Assembly: GCA_963781805.1 (NCBI GenBank)
Contig: CAWAHF010000004.1
Location: forward strand, 4,898,001-4,962,000
Direction: 5' to 3'
Length of the DNA: 64,000 nucleotides
DNA from: JAFGPL01 sp963781805
GTDB taxonomy: Bacteria > Bacteroidota > Bacteroidia > Bacteroidales > UBA10428
In this document: positions 6,761 to 15,778 of the stretch, in pieces
Layout of the letters: every line of letters starts with the position of its first letter
Numbering within the stretch: position 1 is the first letter of the stretch
Position numbers and translations under genes: made by a program
The notes under the pieces: generated by a model
What the model was told of the DNA's origin: nothing
Database searches by the model: none
Seen by the model: only the letters and a program-made list of their open reading frames with translations

Positions 6761-6858
6761 ACTGATTCAAGCTTAACAAAGTATAGCTTGGACTTCTTTT
6801 GTTTTGGGACAAGGGTATAAGTTTTCTTTTCAGGCAAGTATTAAGAATTATCAAAACC
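6761..6858 (+). repeat. Third copy of the 85-base intergenic repeat
   Basis: Aligns with 3820-3890 and 3895-3971 (shared words cttaac-aa-tata, ttttgttttggga, ttttcaggcaa). It contains a hairpin TTCAAGCT/AGCTTGGA followed by T-rich sequence. The stretch 6635-6760 upstream holds nothing I can assign. Confidence 0.5.
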
Positions 6859-6898
6859 CCCATTCGCCAGAGGCTGTAAAGAAATAAAAAAAACAGGC

Positions 6899-6930
6899 TG
6901 TTCGGTTAAGGCTACAGCCTTAGCTGAACA
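6899..6930 (+). repeat. REP hairpin with wobble-compensated stem
   Basis: TGTTCGGTTAAGGC (6899-6912) pairs over all 14 positions with GCCTTAGCTGAACA (6917-6930), using two G-T wobbles. This shows that the structure, more than the sequence, has been kept relative to 5834-5865. Confidence 0.7.
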
Positions 6931-6960
6931 TATCTGTACAGGCTATTGCCTGAAAACAAT

Positions 6961-6968
6961 TATATTTG
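6961..6968 (+). promoter_or_regulatory. -7 box of the second RAYT element
   Basis: TATATTTG, an exact TAnnTTTG match, 18 bases before the ATG at 6987 and conserved in the related element at 5897. Confidence 0.4.
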
Positions 6969-6986
6969 TTGATAACAAAATTCAAA

Positions 6987-7196
6987 ATGTCAACAGGATA
7001 TAAAATTTCCGAACCAGATGGCTTGTATTATCTTTCATTCCAAATTGTCGGATGGGTTGATTTATTTACCCGGCAGATATACAAGGACATTGCTGTTGCA
7101 AGTTTTAAGCATTGTCAACAGCATAAAGGATTAAATTTGTTTGTTTATGTTAACATGTCAAATACCCCCTGTTCGTCAGAGGCTGTAAATAACTAA
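6987..7196 (+). pseudogene. Truncated REP-associated tyrosine transposase
   Basis: The protein begins MSTGYKISEPDGLYYLSFQ and runs through VGWVDLFTRQIYKDI and CQQHKGLNLFVYVNMSN, the N-terminal block of RAYT transposases. It is cut exactly where the family has its first metal-binding His (MSN-H-x-H). The last ten residues come from the direct repeat at 7163. It cannot be active. Confidence 0.75.
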
Positions 7197-7426
7197 AAAA
7201 CAGAGCACCTTTTTGTCGGATTATTTTCCTGTTTTACCTATCGAATCATCCGGTATATCTATTTTTCTTATTAATTTTTTGCACTGTGGCTCTATATTCA
7301 ATCAAAAGTATTATACTTGCAGATTGTTTTAAAACCATCGTCAATCGTGGAATTTGATGATGTTTTATAACCTAATTTTCAACGATTTATTTATAAACTA
7401 TTAGCTTACAGGCCGGAAATCTCATC

Positions 7427-8182
7427 ATGAAGCTTATCAGAGGAAATCTTTTCAGAACGGTTATATCTCTTTCTTTGTTCTTTTTTTCAGCATGGGTATG
7501 TTATGGTCAGAGAAATTATTCGCTTTCGCCCAATGGACTTACTTCCTATTTCATAAAGGTTTATAAACTCGATCAGAATCTGATTAATGGAGTAAAATAT
7601 TACAACCCTCACTCCGATGCAGTTGGCGATCCTTTTTTTACTTCAGATAAATCCGAGAAGGGAAGAATTGTTGTCAATGGTACAACCTACAATGATGTCC
7701 TGTTGAGATATGATATATGTAATCAACAGGTCATTTTAGAATATAATTACACACACGGGGGAATTAATCAGGTAATATTGAATAATGAATTTATCAGTGA
7801 ATTTGAAATTTTTAATAAACTTTTCCGGAAGTTTAATTTTCCTCTAACCGGCGAAAAGTTTTTCCAGGTAATTCCATCAGACAGTATTGCTTTCCTGTTA
7901 TCCTGGAAAAAAGATATGATACCAGGGGGTTCATTTTCACAGTCGGCGTATGAATACACCCGTGAAAAGAAAAAAACCTATCTTATGCTGCATGATAATT
8001 TATGGTTAATTAAAGGCAATAAGTCTCTTACCCGGGCTTTGTCGAATCATGCTCCGGAAATAAGGAAATATATGAATCAAAACAAAGTCAAACTCAGAAA
8101 TTCAACCGATGAAGTTCTGGCGGACCTGGTTAAATTTTGCAGTAACATTTATTTCAATTCTAACAGCAACTCCCAAAAATGA
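7427..8182 (+). CDS. Secreted protein of unknown function, first gene of the TonB operon
   Basis: A 251-residue protein with a signal peptide (about 1-27, ending VCYGQ). I do not recognise the family. The pattern DPFFTSDKSEKGRIVVNGTTY...LLRYDICNQQ, with a closing Lys-rich helical segment, resembles the protein at 26872-27588, so the two are probably distant paralogues. The stop overlaps the ATG of the TonB receptor (ATGA at 8179-8182), which indicates translational coupling and a shared task at the outer membrane. The 230 bases upstream carry no clear promoter and no other gene. Confidence 0.6.
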   Translation: MKLIRGNLFRTVISLSLFFFSAWVCYGQRNYSLSPNGLTSYFIKVYKLDQNLINGVKYYNPHSDAVGDPFFTSDKSEKGRIVVNGTTYNDVLLRYDICNQQVILEYNYTHGGINQVILNNEFISEFEIFNKLFRKFNFPLTGEKFFQVIPSDSIAFLLSWKKDMIPGGSFSQSAYEYTREKKKTYLMLHDNLWLIKGNKSLTRALSNHAPEIRKYMNQNKVKLRNSTDEVLADLVKFCSNIYFNSNSNSQK

Positions 8183-10962
8183 CAAAATACGGTCTTTTGA
8201 TTTTAATGATGTTACTTAGTCTTACGTTGGCAGCCAACGACGGGGATATTCATTTCTCGGGCAATTATAAGGATGTATCCTTTGAGGATTTTGTCAGGGA
8301 TTTGGAACAAAAAACCGATGTGAAGTTCAGATACAGACCGGAATGGGTTGAAGGTATAACGATTTCGGCGAGTGGCACGAACCTTTCGTTGAGCGAAATC
8401 CTTGAAAAAACTTTTTCGGGAACAAAAACATTTTTTTATATCGATGAAGATCACAACGTTTTCATTACGAGAGGAGTTCGACTTATAACGGAATTGCCCG
8501 AATACAATGATGAAACTGCACGCATAAAATCTGTGACAGGCGAAGAAAAAAGTGAATTGACTTCGGCAGAACAAAGTTATAAAGAAGGCAGGAAAAATGG
8601 ACCCAGCGAAACAATTGTTATCGGTAGTGTAAGTCCGGGCTCAAATCAAAAAACTGCCATTATAAACGGTAAGGTTTCCGATAAGGAGACCGGTGAAGAC
8701 CTGATCGGAGCTACAGTATATATTGAAGAACTAAGTAAGGGATATGCCACCGATTTTAACGGCCATTATGTAATGTATCTTCGGCCGGGCACATACAGTG
8801 CAGTTTTTAACTGTCTTGGGATGGAGGAGATTCATTACAATCTTATTGTTCACTCAAGCGGTCAGTTAAATGTGGAGATGGGCCGACAACTGGTTGCAAT
8901 AAATGAAGTCACCATCAGAGCCAATAAATTTGATAATGTTCGGGGTTTGCAAATGGGATACGAGAGGTTGTCTTCTAAATCCATAAAGGAAATACCTGCC
9001 GTTATGGGCGAACGCGATTTGCTGAAGGTAGCCCAGATGTTGCCGGGAGTGCAAAGTGTGGGAGAAGGATCATCCGGTTTTAATATACGGGGTAGCGGAG
9101 CCGATCAAAATATGTTTTTTATTAATAAGGTTCCTGTTTATAACACCTCACATTTATTTGGATTTTTCTCTGCGTTTAATCCCGATATTGTGAACGATTT
9201 TTCTTTGTACAAATGCAATATCCCTGCAAAATTCGGCGGAAGACTGGCATCTTTTTTTGATATTACCTCGCGGCAGGGAAACAAGAAAAAATATACTGCC
9301 AGGGGCGGGATAAGTCCGATAACGGGTCATATTTCTGCCGAAGGTCCTATTGTCAAAGATAAAAGCTCGTTTATTATTTCCGCACGTTCAACCTACTCTG
9401 ACTGGATTTTATCGAAACTGCACAATGCTGATTTAAGGAAAAGTACTGCCGGGTTCTATGACCTGGCTGGAAATGTAACCCTGGAACCCAATACCAAGAA
9501 CCTTGTTAAAATATTCGGATATTACAGCAGTGATATGTTTACACTTGCCACATCTAACCATTACAATTATTACAATACCGGGTTTTCCGTTGACTGGAAT
9601 CATCAGTTTTCAGCTAAACTGTTTTCTAATGTTGCGGCAGTTTATGCCCGTTATTCATTCCAAAATGTGGATTCCTCCATTGTAAAACAAGGCTTTTCTC
9701 ATGGTTATGCGATTGATCATTCGGAAATAAAATCAGATTTTACCTGGATTCCCCGGGAGAAGCACCTTGTGAATTTTGGATGGAACCTTATCCATTACCA
9801 TATGGATCGTGGTGCGGTGCTTCCTGTGGGAGCCGGATCTGAAAAACCACCTGTGACATTAGGTTCTGAGAATGGATATGAGTCTGCTTTTTATCTTTCG
9901 GAAGAATACCAGCTTACGCGAATGATTACGCTTTACGGTGGATTAAGGTACAGTATGTACGGATATTTTGGACCTACCGTTCTGTATAAATACAATCCGG
10001 GAAGCGCGAGAACAGAAAAGTATATTATTGATACGATCAATTACCCGGGAAATAAACTAATAAAGTTTTATTCAGGTCCGGAGTTAAGGCTTGCAGTTAA
10101 TTTCAGAACGGGCATCAACAGTTCGGTGAAACTATCTTATAACAGAACAAGACAATACCTGTTTATGCTGAGCAATACCATTGCCATTTCACCAACAGAT
10201 GAGTGGAAACTCTGTGATTACCATATTAAGCCACCCTTTGCCGATCAGGTTTCACTGGGATATTATAAAGATATTCTTACGAAGGGGATGAATTTTTCTA
10301 CCGAAGTGTATTATAAAAAGACATCCAATTTGGTAGAATATATCGATGGCGCTGATTTTATATCCAGTCCTCACATCGAAAGCCAGGCGCTTCAGGGAGA
10401 TCAGTATGCCTATGGAATTGAGCTGATGCTTCGAAAAAATTCAGGAAAGCTTTCAGGTTGGTTGTCATATAGTTACTCAAGATCAGAAATTCAAATAGAT
10501 GGTCCCAACTTTTGGGACAAGATTAACAACGGCAAGATATATCCGTCTAATTATGACCGGCCGCATGCAGTAAACGGTGTGATGAACCTCCGGTTGAACC
10601 GCCAGTTGAGCCTATCAGCCAATGTAGTTTATAATACAGGCCGACCTGCTACTTTTCCGATATCCATTTATTATATAGAAGGTCAGCAGGCTCTGCTTTA
10701 TTCAGACAGAAATGCTTACAGAATACCTGATTACTTCAGGGCAGACCTTTCAATAAATATTGAAGGAAACCTGAAATCAAGAAAACTTGCTCATTCGTAC
10801 TGGATGTTGAATTTCTATAATCTCACCGGCAGAAAGAATGCTTATTCGGTGTATTTTGTTGCCGAACAGGGACAAATAAAAGGGTATAAAATGTCAATTT
10901 TTGGCGTACCAATTGTAACACTTTCATGGAATATAAAGCTGGGCAATTATGCAAGTGAATAA
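8179..10962 (+). CDS. TonB-dependent outer-membrane receptor with STN domain
   Basis: A 927-residue receptor. Order of parts: signal peptide (1-19), STN domain (about 25-100, VSFEDFVRDLEQKTDVKFRY), a linker, a carboxypeptidase-like regulatory beta-sandwich (about 160-235, INGKVSDKETGEDLIGATVY), the TonB plug (about 265-345, MLPGVQSVGEGSSGFNIRG), and a long beta-barrel. Such receptors import large or scarce substrates using TonB energy. The STN domain is the part that signals to FecR-type anti-sigma factors. No FecR is next to it; the nearest is at 17537. The next gene is a DUF4249 lipoprotein, the common partner of this receptor type. The substrate is unknown. Confidence 0.9.
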   Translation: MTKYGLLILMMLLSLTLAANDGDIHFSGNYKDVSFEDFVRDLEQKTDVKFRYRPEWVEGITISASGTNLSLSEILEKTFSGTKTFFYIDEDHNVFITRGVRLITELPEYNDETARIKSVTGEEKSELTSAEQSYKEGRKNGPSETIVIGSVSPGSNQKTAIINGKVSDKETGEDLIGATVYIEELSKGYATDFNGHYVMYLRPGTYSAVFNCLGMEEIHYNLIVHSSGQLNVEMGRQLVAINEVTIRANKFDNVRGLQMGYERLSSKSIKEIPAVMGERDLLKVAQMLPGVQSVGEGSSGFNIRGSGADQNMFFINKVPVYNTSHLFGFFSAFNPDIVNDFSLYKCNIPAKFGGRLASFFDITSRQGNKKKYTARGGISPITGHISAEGPIVKDKSSFIISARSTYSDWILSKLHNADLRKSTAGFYDLAGNVTLEPNTKNLVKIFGYYSSDMFTLATSNHYNYYNTGFSVDWNHQFSAKLFSNVAAVYARYSFQNVDSSIVKQGFSHGYAIDHSEIKSDFTWIPREKHLVNFGWNLIHYHMDRGAVLPVGAGSEKPPVTLGSENGYESAFYLSEEYQLTRMITLYGGLRYSMYGYFGPTVLYKYNPGSARTEKYIIDTINYPGNKLIKFYSGPELRLAVNFRTGINSSVKLSYNRTRQYLFMLSNTIAISPTDEWKLCDYHIKPPFADQVSLGYYKDILTKGMNFSTEVYYKKTSNLVEYIDGADFISSPHIESQALQGDQYAYGIELMLRKNSGKLSGWLSYSYSRSEIQIDGPNFWDKINNGKIYPSNYDRPHAVNGVMNLRLNRQLSLSANVVYNTGRPATFPISIYYIEGQQALLYSDRNAYRIPDYFRADLSINIEGNLKSRKLAHSYWMLNFYNLTGRKNAYSVYFVAEQGQIKGYKMSIFGVPIVTLSWNIKLGNYASE

Positions 10963-12124
10963 TAAAATATTTCGTTGGATCATTATAACACTGGTAGCAG
11001 CGAGTTGTATTGAACCATTCACTCCTGATATTAATGAATTTCAAAGACTACTGGTAATTAATGGAAAAATAACGGATCAACCTGGTTATCAATATGTAGA
11101 GATTACCCGTTCAACATCTTATACGAATCCTTCTTACGATCATGTACCCGGGTGTAATGTTAAGGTGTACGATGATAAGGGGAATGTATTTCAATATGAG
11201 GAATACGGTTCTGGTTTATACCGCTGTATTTTTTCACAGGAGTATCTTCAGGTAGGTACAAGATACAAAATTGAGGTGCTGACAAAAGATGGAAACACTT
11301 ATGTGTCAGATTATGATGTTCTTGAACCTTGTCCGGTAATCGAAAATATTTATTACAAGGTTGAACAAAAAGAGAATGATGACCCGTTGTTGAAAACCGT
11401 TTATGGAATACATCTGTTTATTGATATTCAAAAGTCTGAAAAAGAGGTTTCCAACTTTCGCTGGGAGCTTGATGAAACCTGGGAGTATCATGCGGCATAT
11501 CCGATTAGTGATTATTTCGATGGGGAAATACATTATAATTATAATGTATATTCCGATTCCCTCTATTATTGTTGGCGAAGTAGGAAGAAAAAGGATATTA
11601 TTACCATGTCGACCAAAAACTTTACTTCAGGTAAAATAAATGGGGGTTCACTGGCTTTTATTGCCAATGATAATGACAAGCTGGATATTAAATACAGCGT
11701 GCTGGTAAGACAATTTTCTTTGAGCGATTCGGCCTACCAATACTGGAACCAAATGCAGCGAAATCTTCAGGAAGGCGGAGGATTGTATGAAACACAACCC
11801 ATCCGAATTACCGGAAATATTCATAATGTCGATAATCCTGAAGAAACAGTTCTGGGATATTTTTGGGCAACTGCCGAAAAAGATAAAAGATTTTTCTTTA
11901 AAAATGTTGGCGAAATTCCAGTGAATTATTATACATGTATACCTTACGGCCTAACGTCGGATAAATTAATGGAATTGCTGAATGGATATCCTGAAAGAGA
12001 GTATCCGATTTACTTAATTAATATAACTTATTTGGAAGCAGGGCCCTGGGATTTTGCCGATCAGGAATGTTTTGATTGTAGAAAAAGTGGGGGTACAATT
12101 ACGATGCCTGATTTCTGGCAATAA
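10949..12124 (+). CDS. DUF4249 family outer-membrane lipoprotein
   Basis: The 391-residue protein starts inside the receptor gene (14-base overlap). It has a lipoprotein signal (LVAASC, Cys at about residue 21) and the DUF4249 opening pattern (PDINEFQRLLVINGKITDQPG, then a Tyr-rich EITRSTSY strand). It is predicted to be tethered to the outer membrane beside the TonB receptor, plausibly as its substrate-binding partner in the way SusD serves SusC. That role is inferred from consistent co-occurrence in this phylum. The biochemical function of DUF4249 is not established. Confidence 0.85.
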   Translation: MQVNNKIFRWIIITLVAASCIEPFTPDINEFQRLLVINGKITDQPGYQYVEITRSTSYTNPSYDHVPGCNVKVYDDKGNVFQYEEYGSGLYRCIFSQEYLQVGTRYKIEVLTKDGNTYVSDYDVLEPCPVIENIYYKVEQKENDDPLLKTVYGIHLFIDIQKSEKEVSNFRWELDETWEYHAAYPISDYFDGEIHYNYNVYSDSLYYCWRSRKKKDIITMSTKNFTSGKINGGSLAFIANDNDKLDIKYSVLVRQFSLSDSAYQYWNQMQRNLQEGGGLYETQPIRITGNIHNVDNPEETVLGYFWATAEKDKRFFFKNVGEIPVNYYTCIPYGLTSDKLMELLNGYPEREYPIYLINITYLEAGPWDFADQECFDCRKSGGTITMPDFWQ

Positions 12125-12133
12125 ATTTATACC

Positions 12134-13882
12134 ATGAAGCGGAAAATTAACATATATATTATTGCAGGACTTTTTTTTGTTTCAGGAGGCGTAAAAACCT
12201 GGTGTAAATCATCCTCCAATCCTGCCGATACTGCGATATCAATTTCAGTTGATAATCAGGAAAAACTTTATGTATTTACTGATAGAAATTTTTACGCAAC
12301 AGGTGAAAAATGTCTATTTTCAATTTTCCCTACGGGAGAAGATTTGGATAAACTGGAGGAATGGAGTAAGGTGGTATATGTTGAATTATTGAAGGCCGAC
12401 GGGAATCCTGTTAAACAAACAAAATATCCTGTTGAGGGAGATAGAACCCAGGGAGTTTTTAATATTCCTGAAAATCTGCTTACCGGTTATTATTATCTTA
12501 GGGCTTATACTATGTGGATGCGGAATTTTCCAATCACGGGTTTCGCAACTGTACAATTAAAAATATTCAATCCTGTAGAAACAAAAATAGAAGGCGTTAA
12601 CAATAATCATTCTGTGAATCATGAAACTGCAACGATAAGAAGTACTTTAAATCCTCAGAAGGGAGCTGTTCAATGTAAAACCGATTTTACATCCTATGGT
12701 ATGCGTAAACCTGTTGAGCTTTATGTTGATATTGCAAACCTAAAATTAAGAACAGCTATTAATTGCTGTGTTACAGTAGTAAAATACGATGCCATAGATT
12801 CACTTGATTACGGAATTCTTAATTATTTCAATACAAACTCTAAGGACGAATTTCCATTGCATTATATTCCTGATATTCGCGGATTGTCATTGTCTGGCCA
12901 TGTTGTGGATAAATCGACAGGAGCTGCAGCAGCCAATGCCTTCGTTACACTTTCTGTTCTTGGTAAATTTTCTGATTTCAACGGATATATCTGCGATGAA
13001 AATGGTAATTTCATTCTTGCCCTGGAGCCATTTTACGGAACTTCTGATATGTATATTTCATTGGGAATGAATGATAAAAACTCACTTGAGATTCTCGTAG
13101 ATAAGGAATATGCAAATGGCAACCAACCGATGAGTAGTCAGCCATTTATTTTAAGTAATAAAGATTCGGCAATTGCCAGAGAAATACTTTTTAATGCACA
13201 GGTAAATAAAATTTATCAAAGCATACCAATTGCTGATACTGCTACAGCTTCCGATTCGGCCAAAATTCAATTTTACGGCAAACCCACAAATACCATTTTC
13301 ATTAAGGATTATATTGATCTTCCAACGATTGGAGAAGTTTTATTTGAATTGGTGCATGAGGTTATGTTGATACATAAAAAAGATGGATATTACCTGAGAT
13401 CTACCGATTATTATAGCGATCTTGAAATCTTCAAACCATTAATTATGATGGATAATATCCCAATCACCGATATTGACGCACTTTTAAAAATGTCGCCAGA
13501 AAAGCTTGACCATATCGATGTAATAAACCGGATTTATGCAAAAGGGGATTATTTGTATGGCGGACTGCTGAATTTGATTACTAAAAAAGGAGACTTTGGC
13601 GGTATTACTTTGCCTGAAAATTCTTATTTCTTTAGTTTTGAAGGATTAGCACCGCAAGAAACTGTTTCTTTTCCAGCATATACTAACGGGGTTTCCGATA
13701 CCAAAATCCCCGATTTCAGAAATTGTCTTTACTGGAATCCGGAATTAACCCTCAGCCAGGATTCAGATACTTCAATCAGATTTTATACATCCGATTCCAA
13801 AGGAAAATATCTGGTACTTCTCAGGGGTGTTGATGAAAATGGTAAAATTTACGAAAGCAGGAACACTTTTACGGTGGAGTAA
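12134..13882 (+). CDS. Macroglobulin-like surface protein with TonB-plug-like segment
   Basis: A 582-residue exported protein (signal peptide about 1-25). The N-terminal part (about 45-130, YVFTDRNFYATGEK...GYYYLRAYTMWMRN) looks like an MG2 macroglobulin beta-sandwich. A carboxypeptidase-like regulatory sandwich follows (about 255-320, GHVVDKSTGAAAANAFV). A plug-like segment lies at about 435-490 (PLIMMDNIPITD...YLYGGLLNLITKKG). No beta-barrel follows. The last gene of the operon that starts at 7427, it lies nine bases after the DUF4249 gene. It is paralogous to the protein at 20159 in layout and in the shared FYTSD/G-Y-V terminal strand. Function unknown. Confidence 0.6.
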   Translation: MKRKINIYIIAGLFFVSGGVKTWCKSSSNPADTAISISVDNQEKLYVFTDRNFYATGEKCLFSIFPTGEDLDKLEEWSKVVYVELLKADGNPVKQTKYPVEGDRTQGVFNIPENLLTGYYYLRAYTMWMRNFPITGFATVQLKIFNPVETKIEGVNNNHSVNHETATIRSTLNPQKGAVQCKTDFTSYGMRKPVELYVDIANLKLRTAINCCVTVVKYDAIDSLDYGILNYFNTNSKDEFPLHYIPDIRGLSLSGHVVDKSTGAAAANAFVTLSVLGKFSDFNGYICDENGNFILALEPFYGTSDMYISLGMNDKNSLEILVDKEYANGNQPMSSQPFILSNKDSAIAREILFNAQVNKIYQSIPIADTATASDSAKIQFYGKPTNTIFIKDYIDLPTIGEVLFELVHEVMLIHKKDGYYLRSTDYYSDLEIFKPLIMMDNIPITDIDALLKMSPEKLDHIDVINRIYAKGDYLYGGLLNLITKKGDFGGITLPENSYFFSFEGLAPQETVSFPAYTNGVSDTKIPDFRNCLYWNPELTLSQDSDTSIRFYTSDSKGKYLVLLRGVDENGKIYESRNTFTVE

Positions 13883-14037
13883 GTTTTGTTGTAACAACCT
13901 TCCGATTATCTCAACCTTTAATTTATTATCTCTATCGTAGTTGTTCCATGTTGATTTGAAGATGAGTGCCAGGTAAAGGAAGTATTACCTTTTATGAGGT
14001 GTAAGATATGGCAAATAATAAATCAACCATGATTTTT

Positions 14038-14679
14038 CTAATCATCAGGTAAATCTTTCTTAAAAAGAAAAATATTATCATAAACAAGCGATGTGGTATC
14101 CAGACTGATTAACTGGTACCCTGCTTCGGTTACACTCTTTAAGATTGACTTTTTTGATATCGCATGGCTCTTTTTTCGTTTCACCCTGTCAGGATCATAT
14201 GCAATAATTGCCAGACGTCCATCGGGTTTTAAAGCATACCGGGTATTAGCCAGCAACCTTACCGGATCGGTAAAATGTTCGTAAGTATTGATGACATAGA
14301 CCAGGTCGAGTTTATTCCGCGGGAAATTCGGATAGGTGGTTCTGCTAAGGATAACCTGCATATTTTTAATATTCTCACGTTCACAGCGTTGAATCATGAA
14401 TCTTACTGCTTTAAGATCTATATCATTGGCATAAATCCTGCCTGAATCACCAATCCTTTTTGCAACTTTTACCGCAAAACGACCATTGCCGGCTCCAATC
14501 TCTCCAACATACATCTTCTCTTTAATTCCAATCAAATCCATGATTTTGGCAGATGGCTGAAAGCTTTCAAAACTTTCTTCCCATTCCTGCGACCAACGTT
14601 TGGTTTTGTCTTTTACGAAAACGAAATACAATATAACCGCAAGACCTGCAATGAGAATAATATATAAGAATCTTTTCAT
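14038..14679 (-). CDS. Membrane-anchored class I SAM-dependent methyltransferase
   Basis: A 213-residue protein. Residues about 4-22 form one transmembrane anchor (FLYIILIAGLAVILYFVFV). The Rossmann methyltransferase fold follows with motif I GEIGAGNGRFA (about 59-69), an acidic residue after strand 2 (ANDID) and motif IV-like DLVYVINTYEHF. The catalytic domain would face the cytoplasm if the positively charged DKTKR flank is inside. The substrate cannot be told. It stands alone, convergent with the gene at 12134. Confidence 0.8.
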   Translation of the reverse strand: MKRFLYIILIAGLAVILYFVFVKDKTKRWSQEWEESFESFQPSAKIMDLIGIKEKMYVGEIGAGNGRFAVKVAKRIGDSGRIYANDIDLKAVRFMIQRCERENIKNMQVILSRTTYPNFPRNKLDLVYVINTYEHFTDPVRLLANTRYALKPDGRLAIIAYDPDRVKRKKSHAISKKSILKSVTEAGYQLISLDTTSLVYDNIFLFKKDLPDD

Positions 14680-14897
14680 CTGCCGGGTGTTGAATTCCTT
14701 TTCTTAAATTAATTTACTCAGAGTGCATGAAGATATAATTTTCCTGAGATAATTTCAACATTTTTTAGGACACTTAAAATGAAATTTTAATTGGGCATCT
14801 ATTTTAATACAATTCGCACAACCTTTGGTAATACATTAAGATATTGAAATACAATTAGCTGTATGCTCATAGTTCAAATGCAAGTGAGATGAGACAA

Positions 14898-15776
14898 TTA
14901 TTTTGTTTTTTTATTCAGCGCCAATACTTCTGTCAGATATTGTTTTAAGGGTTCGGCAAATTCTTTTCGTTTCAGTGCAAATTCGAAGGTTGTTTTCAGA
15001 AAGTCGAGTTTGTTACCAATATCAAATCTTTTGCCCTCTATGGTTTGCGCAATCATATTCTCTCTTTTCAGTAACAATCGCAATGCATCGGTAAGCTGAA
15101 TCTCATTGGCCTTGCCCCGTGGAGTTTTTTCAAGGGCAGAAAAGATTTCAGGGGTAAGGATATATCTTCCGGCAATGGCAAGATTTGAGGGTGCGGATTT
15201 AATATCGGGCTTTTCAACCAGCTCATTCAATTGCATTAATTTGTCGCTCATTTTTTCCCCACCTACTATTCCATACCTTGAGACTCTTTCTTTCGGAACA
15301 GTTTCAACGGCAATAATTGTTTGTTTGTATTGTTCGTAGGTATCTATTAATTGTTGTATCACCGGTATTACCGAATCAATGATGGTATCTCCCAGGAGCA
15401 CGGCAAAAGGCTCTGAGCCGCAATGAAACCTGGCATGATAAATGGCATCTCCCAATCCGTTTAACTCTTTTTGTCGGATGAAATGGATATTTGCCATATT
15501 CTCAATATGCTTTAGCTGCATATATATTTCTTCATCCTCTTTTTCATGTATCCTTGTCTCCAGTTCATAGTTTCTATCGAAATGATCTTCAATGGATCGC
15601 TTACCTTTACCCGAAATAATAAGAATATCTTCAATTCCAGAATCTACACATTCCTGTACAACATATTGAATAACCGGAGTATCAATGATGGGTAACATTT
15701 CTTTAGGCTGAGCCTTGGTTGCTGGCAGAAACCGGGTTCCGAGGCCTGCGGCAGGAATAACAGCTTTTTTTATCAT
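14898..15776 (-). CDS. galU: UTP-glucose-1-phosphate uridylyltransferase family (GalU-type)
   Basis: This 292-residue protein has the GalU nucleotidyltransferase start (IPAAGLGTRFLPATKAQPKEMLP), the VVQECVDSGIEDILIISG block, the LLGDTII metal-binding Asp and LVEKPD. The family makes UDP-glucose from UTP and glucose-1-phosphate in the cytoplasm. It lies two bases downstream of a glucuronokinase homologue in one operon, so it may also (or instead) use glucuronate-1-phosphate to give UDP-glucuronate. That is inference; in plants a separate UDP-sugar pyrophosphorylase does this step. Confidence 0.9.
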   Translation of the reverse strand: MIKKAVIPAAGLGTRFLPATKAQPKEMLPIIDTPVIQYVVQECVDSGIEDILIISGKGKRSIEDHFDRNYELETRIHEKEDEEIYMQLKHIENMANIHFIRQKELNGLGDAIYHARFHCGSEPFAVLLGDTIIDSVIPVIQQLIDTYEQYKQTIIAVETVPKERVSRYGIVGGEKMSDKLMQLNELVEKPDIKSAPSNLAIAGRYILTPEIFSALEKTPRGKANEIQLTDALRLLLKRENMIAQTIEGKRFDIGNKLDFLKTTFEFALKRKEFAEPLKQYLTEVLALNKKTK

Positions 15777-15778
15777 AA

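Larger units (their letters stand above)
6856..7196 (+). mobile_element. Truncated RAYT element between direct repeats
   Basis: The left end (acccccattcgccagaggctgtaaa, from 6856) recurs as a direct repeat at 7163-7190 (accccctgttcgtcagaggctgtaaa) and as the left end of the mini-element at 5792. Inside are a REP hairpin (6899-6930), a TATATTTG box and the first third of a RAYT gene. The layout suggests recombination between two left ends that deleted the rest. Confidence 0.6.

Noticed and set aside
1..7200. Prophage or integrative element
   Set aside because: No integrase, attachment-site pair, tRNA target or conjugation gene is present; only REP/RAYT elements and toxin modules are seen.
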